Positions 23,042 through 32,096 of a DNA stretch of 40,503 bases are shown piece after piece. How positions within the stretch are numbered: the first letter of the stretch is position 1; every line of letters begins with the position of its first letter. The DNA comes from Halobacillus alkaliphilus (GTDB lineage Bacteria > Bacillota > Bacilli > Bacillales > Halobacillaceae). Made by a program: the position numbers and the translations under genes. The DNA lies in assembly GCF_900113125.1 (NCBI RefSeq), contig NZ_FOOG01000035.1:1-40503 (forward strand), written 5' to 3'. The notes beneath the pieces were generated by a model, which saw only the letters and a program-made list of their open reading frames with translations, was not told the origin of the DNA and did not search any database.

Positions 23042-23323
23042 TTAATTTTTTAATTGCTTTAATACTTCAAGTTCACGTTTCAAGCGAGTATTTTCATGTC
23101 GAATGGCTTCCACATTTTCTGTTTGGCCTTCTACCGGCAAAAGATTGATTTCATACCAGGCTTTACTTTGAACGTCATTTACTTCACTCGTTTGTTTGAT
23201 GAGAGCTGCCGGGTACATCGTCCTTACGGCATCAATTTCTTTCTGAGATAGCCGTAACTCTCTAAAATAAACACCTTCACTAAAGGATTCTGACAAAAAC
23301 TTTTCAAAGTCATGGGCTGCCAT
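23042..23323 (-). CDS. 93-aa hypothetical protein closing the murein cluster
   Basis: Soluble, no signal or membrane segment. The first half is mixed (FSEGVYFRELRLSQKEIDAV, RTMYPAALI) and the C-terminus (about 70-93) is a short coiled coil (ENTRLKRELEVLKQL). AGGAG precedes the ATG. It lies 57 bases after the racemase gene and directly before the terminator, so it is cotranscribed with the racemase, MurE-like and ATP-grasp genes. No family recognised. The coiled coil suggests a dimer or an adaptor for one of the neighbouring enzymes. Confidence 0.7.
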   Translation of the reverse strand: MAAHDFEKFLSESFSEGVYFRELRLSQKEIDAVRTMYPAALIKQTSEVNDVQSKAWYEINLLPVEGQTENVEAIRHENTRLKRELEVLKQLKN

Positions 23324-23380
23324 GGGCTTCGCTCCTTTATTTATTGGTCTTTAAAAACGAGTTTTCCACCATTCACAGTC

Positions 23381-24091
23381 TTAAGATTTTTGATATACGG
23401 ATTCTTTTACAACGACATTAGCCACTACTTCCATCGGATCCACGAGCGGTACAGGAAGGTGATAAGGTTTCAGTACCAGTCCGATCTCTGTACATCCCGA
23501 TATGATTAATTGAGCGCCGTTATCCAGCAGTTCCTGAGAAGCTTCTTTTAGAAGCTGGAGAGGCTTTCCATCCGTATTCCCGCTCTTTATTCCATTCTCA
23601 CCATAAATGGACTTCATGACTTTTTCATTTTGCGTCATGGGCGTTGGATATACAATATCCAGATGATCGAGATATTTTTCAAAAAGGCCGGTTTCTAACG
23701 TACCCGTGGTAGCAAGAATGCCGATTTTAGAAATATCCGGATAGAAGTTGCGGATAAACCTTTTCAACTCTAAAAAGGCATTCAGTAATGGATACGAAAC
23801 CTCTTTTTGTACGTCTTCTATGAAATAGTGGGCGGTCATACACGGAATACAGGCTACCTCAACGTCCAGCTTTTCTAAGTTTTTTGCGGCGTGGATCATT
23901 TCGGGTACCGGATTCTCGCCCCTTCCGGATATAGCTTCTGTGCGGTCAGGGATCTTTGCATTGCTGTCAATGATGACGCGGAAATGCTCCTGATCCTTTC
24001 TGGCGCTAGTTGCCCGGATGATTTTTAGATAGCATTCGGCAGTAGCCTCTGGCCCCATGCCTCCGAGTATACCGATTAGTTTATCGTTCAT
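23381..24091 (-). CDS. Aspartate/glutamate racemase family protein, probable aspartate racemase
   Basis: 236 residues of the PLP-independent Asp/Glu racemase fold. The start GILGGMGPEATAECYLKII is characteristic of aspartate racemases. The two catalytic Cys are present: Cys84 in CIPCMTAHYF and Cys200 in ISGCTEIGLVL. The first motif is CMTAH rather than the usual CNTAH. It interconverts L- and D-Asp. It is in an operon with a MurE-like ligase and an ATP-grasp carboxylate-amine ligase, so D-Asp is probably destined for the peptidoglycan cross-bridge. Confidence 0.88.
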   Translation of the reverse strand: MNDKLIGILGGMGPEATAECYLKIIRATSARKDQEHFRVIIDSNAKIPDRTEAISGRGENPVPEMIHAAKNLEKLDVEVACIPCMTAHYFIEDVQKEVSYPLLNAFLELKRFIRNFYPDISKIGILATTGTLETGLFEKYLDHLDIVYPTPMTQNEKVMKSIYGENGIKSGNTDGKPLQLLKEASQELLDNGAQLIISGCTEIGLVLKPYHLPVPLVDPMEVVANVVVKESVYQKS

Positions 24092-24132
24092 GAAATGCCT
24101 CCTTGCGTAAGACCCGAACCTTCCTATGATGA

Positions 24133-25680
24133 CTACATGATTCCTGCCACTCTGTTTTTCAGCGGCTTGAATAATTCTTCTTCATCCATTTCTGGTCTCG
24201 CTTTGTTTAGTTGCTCAAGCGCGATTTTTGCTCCTGGGTCCATGCCTTGGCATCCAGCTAAAAGTACAACATCGTCTGTTCCTACTTCTGATAAAGCGTG
24301 GCGAACAGCGTCGTCCAATTCTTTATATAAATGCACGTGGATACCTGCATCTTTCATCATTTCCTGGAATACCCGCAGCTCCTCATCAGTGACCTGGTCT
24401 TTTTCTGTGACATGGGACTCGCTGAGGGTCGCAATGACTTCTTTAATTCCGAGCTTTGGAGCCCATTCAACAATCGCTTTTGCATTCTCACGGTTTACCG
24501 TTACCCCACGGCTCCCGCGAATCGCATATATGAGCTTCAATTGATTATACTCCATCTGCTGCAATGTACTTAAGGTAACGTTAATATTGCCGTAGTTCGC
24601 AAAATGGTCATCAAGAATTTTAAAGTCATCCTCAAATACCATTTCAAAACGGCGTTCCACGCCTCCAAAGGATTTCAGCCCTTTTTGAATCGTTGGAATC
24701 GGTACCTCACTCAGTAATCCTGCTGCAATAGCCACCATTGAGTTATACACGGAATGGTAACCAGGTGTGGATAGTTCAATATCAAATTCCTGAGGCTCAA
24801 TTGGTGCCTCTCCTACATATATCGGCTTTCTGACTTCAACTGTAAATTTCGCACGGCCGGTGGACAGGTCAAGGTTTTTACAAATAAGATCTCCATCCCC
24901 TGTTTCCACACTAAAAGTGAGCAATTGCGCTTTTGTTTCATCCACCAGAGAAGCTGAATAAGGATCATCCAGGTTCAGGATGGCCCATTTATCAGCGCCA
25001 GCTTCCCTGATAAGACTGGCTTTAGCGTTAAAGTACTCTTCAAATGAGCCGTGAAGATCGATATGCTCGCGACTGATATTATTCAGCGTTACAATATCGA
25101 AATCCACGCTTCCCACTCGTTTTAAATCGAGGGCAGAAGAAGAAACTTCCATCGTTACATGAGAGACATTCTGCTCTCTCATTTGAGCAAAATAGTGATG
25201 AAGATCCAGCGATTCCGGTGTCGTCAGTTTCGTCGGCTCGGAATAGTCGCCGAATTTAACGACCACTGTTCCTATGAGACCTGTCTTGACTCCATGCTCT
25301 TCCAGGATCGCATCGGTCATAAAGGATGTAGAGGTCTTCCCATTGGTCGCGGTGATGCCGATCGTTTTCATCGATTGGGAGGGATGATTATAAAAAGCGT
25401 CGCTTAGTGCGGCAAGCGCTTTACGGCTATCCTCTACTCGAAACTGAGGAATGTCATCCCATCCTTCTTGATAATCTTCCACCACAATGGCAGCCGCTCC
25501 ATTAGATATAGCTTCTAATATATACGCATGCCCATCCGTTTTAAACCCTTTAATACATACAAAAATGTCTCCCTGCTTCACTTTTCTGGAGTTATAAGCC
25601 AGTCCATGAATATCCAGCTCTTGTTCATTCCAAGCATCTAAAACTTGAATGGATTTCAGCAATTCATATAGTTTAGCCAT
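24133..25680 (-). CDS. murE: MurE-like UDP-MurNAc-tripeptide ligase, divergent C-terminus
   Basis: 515 residues with the three Mur-ligase domains: N-terminal uridine-binding part (1-100), central ATPase with TNGKTS at 112-117, HVTMEVSSSALDLKRV and NNISREHIDLHGSFEEYFNAK, and a C-terminal domain. In classic MurE the amino-acid-selecting motif is DNPR (meso-DAP) or a Lys-type variant, and the end has GKGHE; here the equivalent stretches read ATLSESHVTEKDQ and LLAGCQGMDPGAKIA. A different third amino acid, such as L-ornithine, is plausible. It lies 104 bases after the ATP-grasp gene and 41 before the racemase. This is probably a specialised copy outside the division (dcw) cluster. Confidence 0.85.
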   Translation of the reverse strand: MAKLYELLKSIQVLDAWNEQELDIHGLAYNSRKVKQGDIFVCIKGFKTDGHAYILEAISNGAAAIVVEDYQEGWDDIPQFRVEDSRKALAALSDAFYNHPSQSMKTIGITATNGKTSTSFMTDAILEEHGVKTGLIGTVVVKFGDYSEPTKLTTPESLDLHHYFAQMREQNVSHVTMEVSSSALDLKRVGSVDFDIVTLNNISREHIDLHGSFEEYFNAKASLIREAGADKWAILNLDDPYSASLVDETKAQLLTFSVETGDGDLICKNLDLSTGRAKFTVEVRKPIYVGEAPIEPQEFDIELSTPGYHSVYNSMVAIAAGLLSEVPIPTIQKGLKSFGGVERRFEMVFEDDFKILDDHFANYGNINVTLSTLQQMEYNQLKLIYAIRGSRGVTVNRENAKAIVEWAPKLGIKEVIATLSESHVTEKDQVTDEELRVFQEMMKDAGIHVHLYKELDDAVRHALSEVGTDDVVLLAGCQGMDPGAKIALEQLNKARPEMDEEELFKPLKNRVAGIM

Positions 25681-25783
25681 TCTAATCTACCTTCCCTGCA
25701 ATGTTTTAACCTTATCCGATTATTGCGATCCTATATTTTTTGTATATGGGCAAGCTTTGTTGTGTTTTCACAACCTTACTGAA

Positions 25784-26971
25784 TCAGCTTGTTTTCCGTA
25801 CTTTTCCAGCCACTAGACCCGCCATTTTCTTTCCGAATGCAAAAGCGGGTTTTGGATCTTTTGCATCCCATATCGCGTGGGCCTTTGGACGGAAATAAGA
25901 TGCCAGTACCTTTTGAATGGAAAGCTGTCCCGTTTTAACGTATTCACGTACAGCCAGTAAATCTTCGTAAGCATACCAGAAGACGAGATTCATGTCTTTC
26001 TCAACAGCTTTTGGCTCAACTGGGTTACCGGTTAGCTCTCTGTAAGTAATATAAGGGATGTTGATTCCCGTTTTATATAACAGGCTGTTTAAATTCGTAA
26101 TTCGGACATTAATTTCAATTAGATAATATTGTCCGGTTTGTTCATCTTTTTTAAATTCAATTTCTGCAAATCCTTTATATTGGATGCCTTCAAGGAATTT
26201 CTTCCCGAGGTCATATAGCTCCGGGACATATTTCTGCTGGGTATAAACCGAGGCCCCGTAGTTCACAGGGAATTGACGCAGTTTCTGGCAAGTGACCCAA
26301 TGTGTAACCTCTGAGTCTTGATTCAAGTAGGCGTCGAAGGTGTACATATGATCATCGAAACCAGGAATAATTCGCTGTACAATCACTTCAATATTTTCTT
26401 CTTTAGCCATATTGACTTTTTCAAGAAGCTCTTCTTCTGTAAAGACTTTGAACAGCTTCCTTCTGAACTTGGTCACAAAAGCAGGAGAATCCACCGGTTT
26501 AACGAGACACGGAAACTGGATTTTTTCCTCTACTTTTTGTAAAAAGTTCTCTTCATCAATATGAACCGTTTCAGGCACCGCTACCCCGTGCTCGGATGCC
26601 AGCGTATGCAACGTACCTTTGTCCATTATTTTAGTATATAGCCCCTGTTCTTTTTGGGGAATAAGGAAATGTTCCCGTAATTCCATTAAATGCTCGTCTA
26701 CAAACTCTACGTAAGGATCAGCTGTAGGAATAAGAACAGGCATCTTGCTTTGCTGTTTGGAGTAATCAATCAAAAAGGAAAGAAGTCCTTCTGGATCTTT
26801 TTTATAATGAGGAGCGATTAACGCTTCAGAGACGTACTTGGACTCAAGTCCATAAGCCCCTTCCCACGAATAATCGACAGCCGCTACGTGCACATTGTTA
26901 ATGCCTAAGCAGCGGATTGTACTTAATCCTATATAATAATTCGCACCTAAAACAACCGCTTTATTATCCAT
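25784..26971 (-). CDS. ATP-grasp carboxylate-amine ligase, candidate D-aspartate ligase
   Basis: 395 residues of ATP-grasp fold: N-terminal Rossmann-like part (AVVLGANYYIGLSTIRCLG), ATP-binding loop FPCLVKPVDSPAFVTKF, VIVQRIIPGFDDHMYTFD, and metal-binding EIEFKKDE and YLIEINVRITN. It is similar in layout to COG3919-type ligases, which include the Enterococcus D-aspartate ligase that links the D-Asp beta-carboxyl to the side-chain amine of the murein precursor. It is the first gene of a run with a MurE-like ligase and an aspartate racemase, a coherent set for Orn-D-Asp or Lys-D-Asp cross-bridges. Acceptor amine specificity cannot be read from the sequence. Confidence 0.8.
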   Translation of the reverse strand: MDNKAVVLGANYYIGLSTIRCLGINNVHVAAVDYSWEGAYGLESKYVSEALIAPHYKKDPEGLLSFLIDYSKQQSKMPVLIPTADPYVEFVDEHLMELREHFLIPQKEQGLYTKIMDKGTLHTLASEHGVAVPETVHIDEENFLQKVEEKIQFPCLVKPVDSPAFVTKFRRKLFKVFTEEELLEKVNMAKEENIEVIVQRIIPGFDDHMYTFDAYLNQDSEVTHWVTCQKLRQFPVNYGASVYTQQKYVPELYDLGKKFLEGIQYKGFAEIEFKKDEQTGQYYLIEINVRITNLNSLLYKTGINIPYITYRELTGNPVEPKAVEKDMNLVFWYAYEDLLAVREYVKTGQLSIQKVLASYFRPKAHAIWDAKDPKPAFAFGKKMAGLVAGKVRKTS

Positions 26972-27213
26972 GAATAATCCCCTTTTTTCAAACGTGACAT
27001 AACATTTATTTCATTAAACTCATTCATAGTTGAGCAAAGCTATTCGCCGAATATCTAAACATATCTATTCTACCATATTATCGAGGCTAACAAAACGAGC
27101 AGCCCCTAAGTATGGAAGAAGATCCACTGTTTACCGGGAGTAATATTTGGAAATATATGTATGACCTGGTCCGGTAATATTTGTAAGACATCTAGAATTT
27201 CTCCCTCATGTAA

Positions 27214-27242
27214 AAAGCGGCCTTTCCCTGGGGAGGCCGCTT
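27214..27242 (-). terminator. Terminator after the 53-aa membrane protein
   Basis: AAAGCGGCCT/AGGCCGCTT stem around CCCCAGGGAA, leftward followed by TTTTA. Confidence 0.85.
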
Positions 27243-27254
27243 GGACGTAAGCAT

Positions 27255-27416
27255 TTATTTATAGGAGTGACTGAAATCAATTTCTGACGGGACTTCTTCA
27301 GCTTGAGCCGGATCTTTTTGGATGTTCTTAAAGCGGTTCGCCACTTTATCTACGGCATATAACACTAGAAACGTAAGAAGGACAGTAAGTGACAGCATAT
27401 AAAGAGATGTAAGCAT
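27255..27416 (-). CDS. 53-aa single-span membrane protein
   Basis: Begins MLTSLYMLSLTVLLTFLVLY (one transmembrane helix) and continues into a charged cytoplasmic-type tail (AVDKVANRFKNIQKD, PAQAEEVPSEIDF). AAAGGGG precedes the ATG, and the strong terminator follows within 15 bases, supporting real expression. It stands alone between the ATP-grasp gene and the divergent GrpB gene. Similar small tailed membrane proteins occur in Bacillus, but I cannot name a family or a function. Confidence 0.65.
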   Translation of the reverse strand: MLTSLYMLSLTVLLTFLVLYAVDKVANRFKNIQKDPAQAEEVPSEIDFSHSYK

Positions 27417-27587
27417 AAGCTAATATCCCCTTTCAAATAGTATTTATCAGGATTTATCATCAAATCCTTGTATATAATACCAGAAATCAAGGTCTTGTAA
27501 ACCTATATTCACAAATTCTTAGACATACATCTTTTTCCTAGCGTATTTTAATCCTTCCTCTAATTTCCTCTATTAAATATACCTCTC

Positions 27588-27596
27588 TGCTATACT
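27588..27596 (+). promoter_or_regulatory. Extended -10 promoter of the GrpB-family gene
   Basis: TGCTATACT, an extended -10 element about 75 bases before the start. No good -35 is seen, which is acceptable for extended -10 promoters. Confidence 0.4.
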
Positions 27597-27669
27597 GGAT
27601 GTACCACCGTATTATGCAGGCGTTTCCATCCCTGAAAAATGATACTTTACTATTAAAGGAGAGATCCTG

Positions 27670-28305
27670 ATGAGAGAGCCAGTAGGCAAGTGCCGCAACT
27701 GTGGAACGTTAATTTATTGTTCAGGTGGATTTTTGGAAGGAGTGGTGAACAATGACCAGACCCTTTGCTGTTTCCCTTGTGCGAACCAAACATCCACAGA
27801 AAAACCAACGGTCTCATTAAGTTCCTACCATCCAGAATGGCCCGTATTATTCGAACGGGAACAAAGGTTAATCGCAGAAATTTTGGGTGAAAATGTTCTT
27901 GGAATTGAACACATAGGCAGCACGGCCATCCCCGGGTTACAAGCTAAGCCTATTATTGACATTATGGCAGGAGTTAGATCTCTGGCCTCTTACGATTCGT
28001 ACATACCGCATTTATCAACCATTGGATATATGTACGTACCTAAGCCGGAACTTGTAGACCGTCGTTTTTTCAAGAAGGAGAAGGAGGCGCAGACTTTTCA
28101 CTTACATCTATGTGAATTTGGAGAGAAGGAATGGGAAGAAAAACTCCTATTTCGTAATTACCTGCGTCAGCATTCTAAAGCAGTGGAAGAGTATAATTCT
28201 CTAAAACTCAGACTCGCCAATCGCTACTCAAATGATCGGCCGGCCTACACAAAAAGTAAGGGAGCTTTCATCTCATCCATCATTCAAAAAGCTAAAAGAA
28301 AATAA
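27670..28305 (+). CDS. GrpB-family nucleotidyltransferase-like protein with N-terminal zinc ribbon
   Basis: 211 residues. Residues about 1-45 contain CRNC, a further Cys in LIYCSGG, and CCFPC, a likely metal-binding head. Residues about 48-205 form the GrpB/DUF UPF0157 nucleotidyltransferase-like fold: LSSYHPEWPVLFEREQRLI, GIEHIGSTAIPGLQAKPIID, FHLHLCEFG and WEEKLLFRNYLRQH. The GS...DI pattern fits the nucleotide-transfer active site. AAAGGAG lies before the ATG. GrpB proteins are usually about 170-180 residues; the N-terminal extension is extra. Some relatives are annotated as coenzyme A or glutamate-related enzymes without firm evidence, so function is open. Confidence 0.82.
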   Translation: MREPVGKCRNCGTLIYCSGGFLEGVVNNDQTLCCFPCANQTSTEKPTVSLSSYHPEWPVLFEREQRLIAEILGENVLGIEHIGSTAIPGLQAKPIIDIMAGVRSLASYDSYIPHLSTIGYMYVPKPELVDRRFFKKEKEAQTFHLHLCEFGEKEWEEKLLFRNYLRQHSKAVEEYNSLKLRLANRYSNDRPAYTKSKGAFISSIIQKAKRK

Positions 28306-28307
28306 AA

Positions 28308-28333
28308 CACCCGGATTCTGTAAAACCCGGGTG
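28308..28333 (-). terminator. Terminator of the M20 peptidase gene
   Basis: CACCCGG/CCGGGTG stem with a 12-base loop, followed leftward by TTTTATTTT. Confidence 0.8.
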
Positions 28334-28340
28334 CTGATGG

Positions 28341-29699
28341 TTATTTATTTCCTAATCTAATGTAATAATTAGCTGCGGTTTCGATCCCTTTTGTAAAGTT
28401 CTCCAAGTGAAAATGTTCGTTTGGAGCATGAAGATTTTCCGAAGGAAGACCAAAACCCATTAACACAACAGGTGCTTTTAAGACACTGGCGAACACTTCA
28501 ACAATGGGAATCGATCCTCCCTCTTTAGGGAAAAGCGGGCGAACGCCATACACTTGCTCATAAGCATCCGCTGCTACTTGAATATAGGCATCTTGAGAAT
28601 CAAGCGATACCGGATCTGCCTGAATCAATTGCTCTGTTTCTATTCGGACCCCGGCAGGCTTGTGATTCTCAAGGTGTCGCTGAATAGATTCAAACACAGC
28701 CTGCGGGTTCTGCTCGCCCACTAAGCGGCAGCTGATTTTAGCACTGGCCTGATTAGGTACAATGGTTTTTAACCCTTCTCCCTGAAAACCGCCTGTAATC
28801 CCGTTGATCTCAAGCGTCGGACGTATTCCCACACGCTCCTGGAAAGTAAAACCTTCTTCACCAAAAAAGGCTTCCAGTCCAAGTTCTCTTTTTACTTTTT
28901 CACTATTAAACGGAACTTGCGCCACTTCTTCTCTTAACTCCTCTGTAACTTCAGGAACTCCCTCATAGAAACCTTCTACAGCGATTTTTCCTGTTTCATC
29001 ATGAAGGCTGTCCATAAGAGAAACAAGTGCATGAATCGAGTTGGGTACAGCTCCCCCGTAGGAGCCGGAATGTAAGTCAGTGTTTGCTGTTTTCACTGTT
29101 ACTTCCATAGCAAGAGCTCCGCGAAGCGAAGTGCAGATGGCCGGCTGTCCTTTTTCGATAAAAGTTGTATCACTGATGACGACAGCATCTGCAGCCAGCT
29201 TTTCTTCTTGACTCCTAATAAAAGGAGAAAGGTTCGGGCTCGCAACCTCCTCTTCTCCTTCGATACAAAATTTCACATTAACCGGCAGCGTGCCGTTTTC
29301 TTTCATGAGAAGCTCAATCGCTTTAATATGAAGAAATAACTGCCCCTTATCATCCGTCGCTCCGCGGGCATAAATTTTCCCATCACGGACCACTGGCTCA
29401 AACGGAGGAGTTTCCCACAGTTCAAGAGGGTCTTCAGGCTGGACATCGTAATGACCGTAAATAAGGACCGTAGGCTTGTTCTCCGCATGGAGCCAGTCAC
29501 CATATACAATAGGATGACCTTTTGTTTGAATGACCTCTATATTTTCCATACCGGCCTTCCCTAGAGATTCAGCTACCCAATCGGCTCCCCTATTTACATC
29601 TTCTTTACGGTCAGGTAAGGAAGATATGCTCGGGATCTTTAAGAAATCTTTTAGTTCTTCTATAAACGAATCCTTATGTAATTCCACCTGTTCTTTCAC
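28341..29699 (-). CDS. M20 family dipeptidase (metallopeptidase)
   Basis: 452 residues of the ArgE/DapE/carnosinase-like M20 family. Zinc-site motifs are intact: IYGHYDVQP (His, Asp), ARGATDDKGQ (bridging Asp), CIEGEEEVASP (catalytic Glu and zinc Glu), VISDTTF, and the C-terminal ENLHAPNEHF (His). The dimerisation lid is present between (LHSGSYGGAVPNSIHALVSL). It starts at a GTG behind AAGGAGG. It probably hydrolyses dipeptides in the cytoplasm for amino-acid recovery. It is monocistronic. Confidence 0.92.
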   Translation of the reverse strand: MKEQVELHKDSFIEELKDFLKIPSISSLPDRKEDVNRGADWVAESLGKAGMENIEVIQTKGHPIVYGDWLHAENKPTVLIYGHYDVQPEDPLELWETPPFEPVVRDGKIYARGATDDKGQLFLHIKAIELLMKENGTLPVNVKFCIEGEEEVASPNLSPFIRSQEEKLAADAVVISDTTFIEKGQPAICTSLRGALAMEVTVKTANTDLHSGSYGGAVPNSIHALVSLMDSLHDETGKIAVEGFYEGVPEVTEELREEVAQVPFNSEKVKRELGLEAFFGEEGFTFQERVGIRPTLEINGITGGFQGEGLKTIVPNQASAKISCRLVGEQNPQAVFESIQRHLENHKPAGVRIETEQLIQADPVSLDSQDAYIQVAADAYEQVYGVRPLFPKEGGSIPIVEVFASVLKAPVVLMGFGLPSENLHAPNEHFHLENFTKGIETAANYYIRLGNK

Positions 29700-29740
29700 G
29701 ATAGAAACCCTCCTTAAGATTATACATATTAGTATAACGA

Positions 29741-29768
29741 AAAACTCACCTTAAGAAAGGTGAGTTTG
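29741..29768 (-). terminator. Terminator after the 22-aa membrane peptide
   Basis: AAACTCACCTT/AAGGTGAGTTT hairpin with a very short loop; T-run on the leftward side. Confidence 0.8.
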
Positions 29769-29785
29769 ATGAATTAATAATTAAA

Positions 29786-29854
29786 TTATAGCAATGAAAT
29801 GATAAAGCTAATAACCACAATAAGCCCAATAATCATTAGAATCGTACGTAACAT
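29786..29854 (-). CDS. 22-aa hydrophobic membrane peptide
   Basis: The peptide is MLRTILMIIGLIVVISFIIS followed by LL: one Arg, then a single transmembrane helix. It has its own GAGGTG ribosome binding site 5 bases before the ATG, a sigma-A promoter (TTGTCC-17-TATACA, complement of 29881-29909) and a terminator. That complete gene structure argues that it is real despite its size. It could be a membrane-acting regulator or a type I toxin-like peptide; no antisense RNA promoter is obvious. Confidence 0.55.
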   Translation of the reverse strand: MLRTILMIIGLIVVISFIISLL

Positions 29855-29880
29855 AGGAACACCTCTTCACTTTAGGATTA

Positions 29881-29909
29881 TGTATATTACTATTCCTTAT
29901 TTCGGACAA
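29881..29909 (-). promoter_or_regulatory. Promoter of the 22-aa peptide gene
   Basis: TTGTCC (complement of 29904-29909), 17-base spacer, TATACA (complement of 29881-29886). Confidence 0.6.
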
Positions 29910-29946
29910 GTTCAAACAATACATTCTGCTTATTTTTATTATAGTA

Positions 29947-29977
29947 AAAAAAGACTGACCCAGCGGGGTCAGTCTTT
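29947..29977 (-). terminator. Terminator of the catalase gene
   Basis: AAAAGACTGACCC/GGGTCAGTCTTTT stem with a 4-base loop and T-run; very strong. Confidence 0.92.
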
Positions 29978-29989
29978 TACATCTCGTTC

Positions 29990-32038
29990 TTATATCACCT
30001 GGCGATCCCAGTGACGGTGAGCCGCTACAGCTTCCGTAAATTTGCTTACGAATTCAATTCCGTTTTCTTCTGCTACTACGCCTGCTTCCTCCAACAATTC
30101 ATTATCTTTCAATAGTTGGATCCCTTCATGCGTAGCACCAAGCGGCTTGAAGTGCGTAAAGGCTTCATTTAGATAATAAGAGGCTTTCTTCCTGAATGCC
30201 TTATCCTGCTCGCCGCCTCCTGCCACGTAAATCGCATCAACCAGCACAGGATCAACCGTTGTAAATGTGTGATCAACGGTAAGTTCTGTACCATCTGCGC
30301 CCTTCAGAGTGCCTTGATGGGTACTGATAACCACAGGAGAAATACCTTTATCAGTCAATCCTTCCAGGACATTCGTCACCTCACTGCCGGCAAAATTGTC
30401 GGCAACAATGACACCAACTACACGAGTATCCGGTTTGAATACAGTATTTTGCTGGCTTAGCGCTGGAGAAGATTTAGTTACATCGGATCCGCCATGTTCT
30501 GGTGGAGTGATGCCGATGTTTTTGGCAACTCCTTGAACCAGCTCAAGACTGACGTTTGAGAACATTTCAATCACTTGCTTTCTAACTGAATCACTTTCAA
30601 GTTTACCCAGTTCGAAACTGAAGGCTTGAATTAAATGACCTTTCTCTGGTTCGCTCATACTGTTCCAAAATAACGTAGCTTGAGAGAAGTGGTCTTTAAA
30701 GCTTACACTTCGCGCGCGTATTTTGCGCCCTTCTACCTTCTCCTGATAGTGCTCATAACCGCCTTCTTCTGGAGCTGCAGGCTCCGGTGTATTCTGGGCA
30801 AGGGAGTTTTTATGATAGCTGACCTGACCCTTATTAATCGTCTGACGGCCATATCCATCTCTTTGGTTGTTAAAGAATGGGCAGACTGGACGGTTAATTG
30901 GAAGCTCGTGGAAGTTTGGACCTCCGAGACGGATTAATTGAGTATCCGTGTAGGAGAATAAACGACCTTGAAGCAATGGATCATTGGTGAAATCAATGCC
31001 TGGTACGACATGACCAGGATGGAATGCCACTTGCTCCGTCTCAGCAAAAACATTATCGACATTACGGTTTAATGTTAATTTACCGACGATTTCTACCGGT
31101 ACATCTTCTTCTGGCCAAAGCTTCGTCGGATCCAGAACATCAAATTCGAATTTATCCTCGTCTTCTTCTGGAATGACCTGTAGTCCTAGTTCATATTCCG
31201 GATAATCTCCATTTTCTATGGAGCTGTAAAGGTCACCACGGTGGAAGTCTGCGTCCTTACCGGAAATCTTTTGAGCTTCATCCCATACTAAAGAGTGAGT
31301 CCCCAGTACCGGTTTCCAGTGGAATTTCACGAAATGAGACTTACCTTCCGCGTTTACCAAACGGAATGTATGTACTCCGAACCCTTCCATCATACGGAAA
31401 CTTCTAGGAATAGCGCGGTCAGACATGGCCCACATTACCATATGAGCGGATTCCTGATTGTTCGCTATGAAATCCCAGAATGTATCATGAGCCGATGCTG
31501 CCTGAGGCATTTCATTATGAGGTTCAGGTTTTAATGCGTGAACTAGATCAGGGAATTTAATGGCGTCCTGAATGAAAAATACAGGGATATTGTTACCCAC
31601 TAGATCGTAGTTTCCTTCTTCGGTATAGAATTTAGTCGCGAAGCCGCGAGCATCACGTACGGTTTCGGAAGAACCGCGGTTACCCGCTACTGTTGAAAAT
31701 CTAGTGAATACGGGTGTCTTTTTAGAAGTATCTGTCAGAAAATCTGCTTTTGTATATTTTTCAAGAGATTTATAGAGTTCAAATTCGCCATGAGCCGCAA
31801 ATCCTCTTGCGTGCACCACACGCTCCGGAATACGTTCGTGGTCAAAATGGGTCATCTTTTCGCGGAAGTGGAAATCTTCCATTAATGTCGGGCCGCGTTC
31901 TCCAGCTTTCAGAGAAAACTCATCCTCTGACATTTTCAGTCCTTGATTGGTTGTAAGACTTTTTCCTGAATCGTCTCTGCGATAGTGCTCCAACTGCTCG
32001 TCTTTACTTTGCTTATCTACTTTTTTCTTATCACTCAT
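29990..32038 (-). CDS. katE: Large-subunit (clade 2) monofunctional catalase
   Basis: 682 residues, the long HPII/KatE type. The heme-catalase core (about 45-500) contains the distal His76 in [12 protein letters not shown], the Asn region [17 protein letters not shown], and the proximal Tyr in [22 protein letters not shown]-terminal flavodoxin/DJ-1-like domain (about 540-680: [29 protein letters not shown]) marks the large-subunit clade. It degrades H2O2 in the cytoplasm. A sigma-B-like promoter lies upstream, fitting general stress control as for B. subtilis katE. It has an AAGGAGG ribosome binding site and its own terminator. Confidence 0.97.
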   Translation of the reverse strand: MSDKKKVDKQSKDEQLEHYRRDDSGKSLTTNQGLKMSEDEFSLKAGERGPTLMEDFHFREKMTHFDHERIPERVVHARGFAAHGEFELYKSLEKYTKADFLTDTSKKTPVFTRFSTVAGNRGSSETVRDARGFATKFYTEEGNYDLVGNNIPVFFIQDAIKFPDLVHALKPEPHNEMPQAASAHDTFWDFIANNQESAHMVMWAMSDRAIPRSFRMMEGFGVHTFRLVNAEGKSHFVKFHWKPVLGTHSLVWDEAQKISGKDADFHRGDLYSSIENGDYPEYELGLQVIPEEDEDKFEFDVLDPTKLWPEEDVPVEIVGKLTLNRNVDNVFAETEQVAFHPGHVVPGIDFTNDPLLQGRLFSYTDTQLIRLGGPNFHELPINRPVCPFFNNQRDGYGRQTINKGQVSYHKNSLAQNTPEPAAPEEGGYEHYQEKVEGRKIRARSVSFKDHFSQATLFWNSMSEPEKGHLIQAFSFELGKLESDSVRKQVIEMFSNVSLELVQGVAKNIGITPPEHGGSDVTKSSPALSQQNTVFKPDTRVVGVIVADNFAGSEVTNVLEGLTDKGISPVVISTHQGTLKGADGTELTVDHTFTTVDPVLVDAIYVAGGGEQDKAFRKKASYYLNEAFTHFKPLGATHEGIQLLKDNELLEEAGVVAEENGIEFVSKFTEAVAAHRHWDRQVI

Positions 32039-32096
32039 TAAGGTTCCTCCTTAAAATGATTATAAAAAAACACTCTTTATAAACTCCACATAACTA

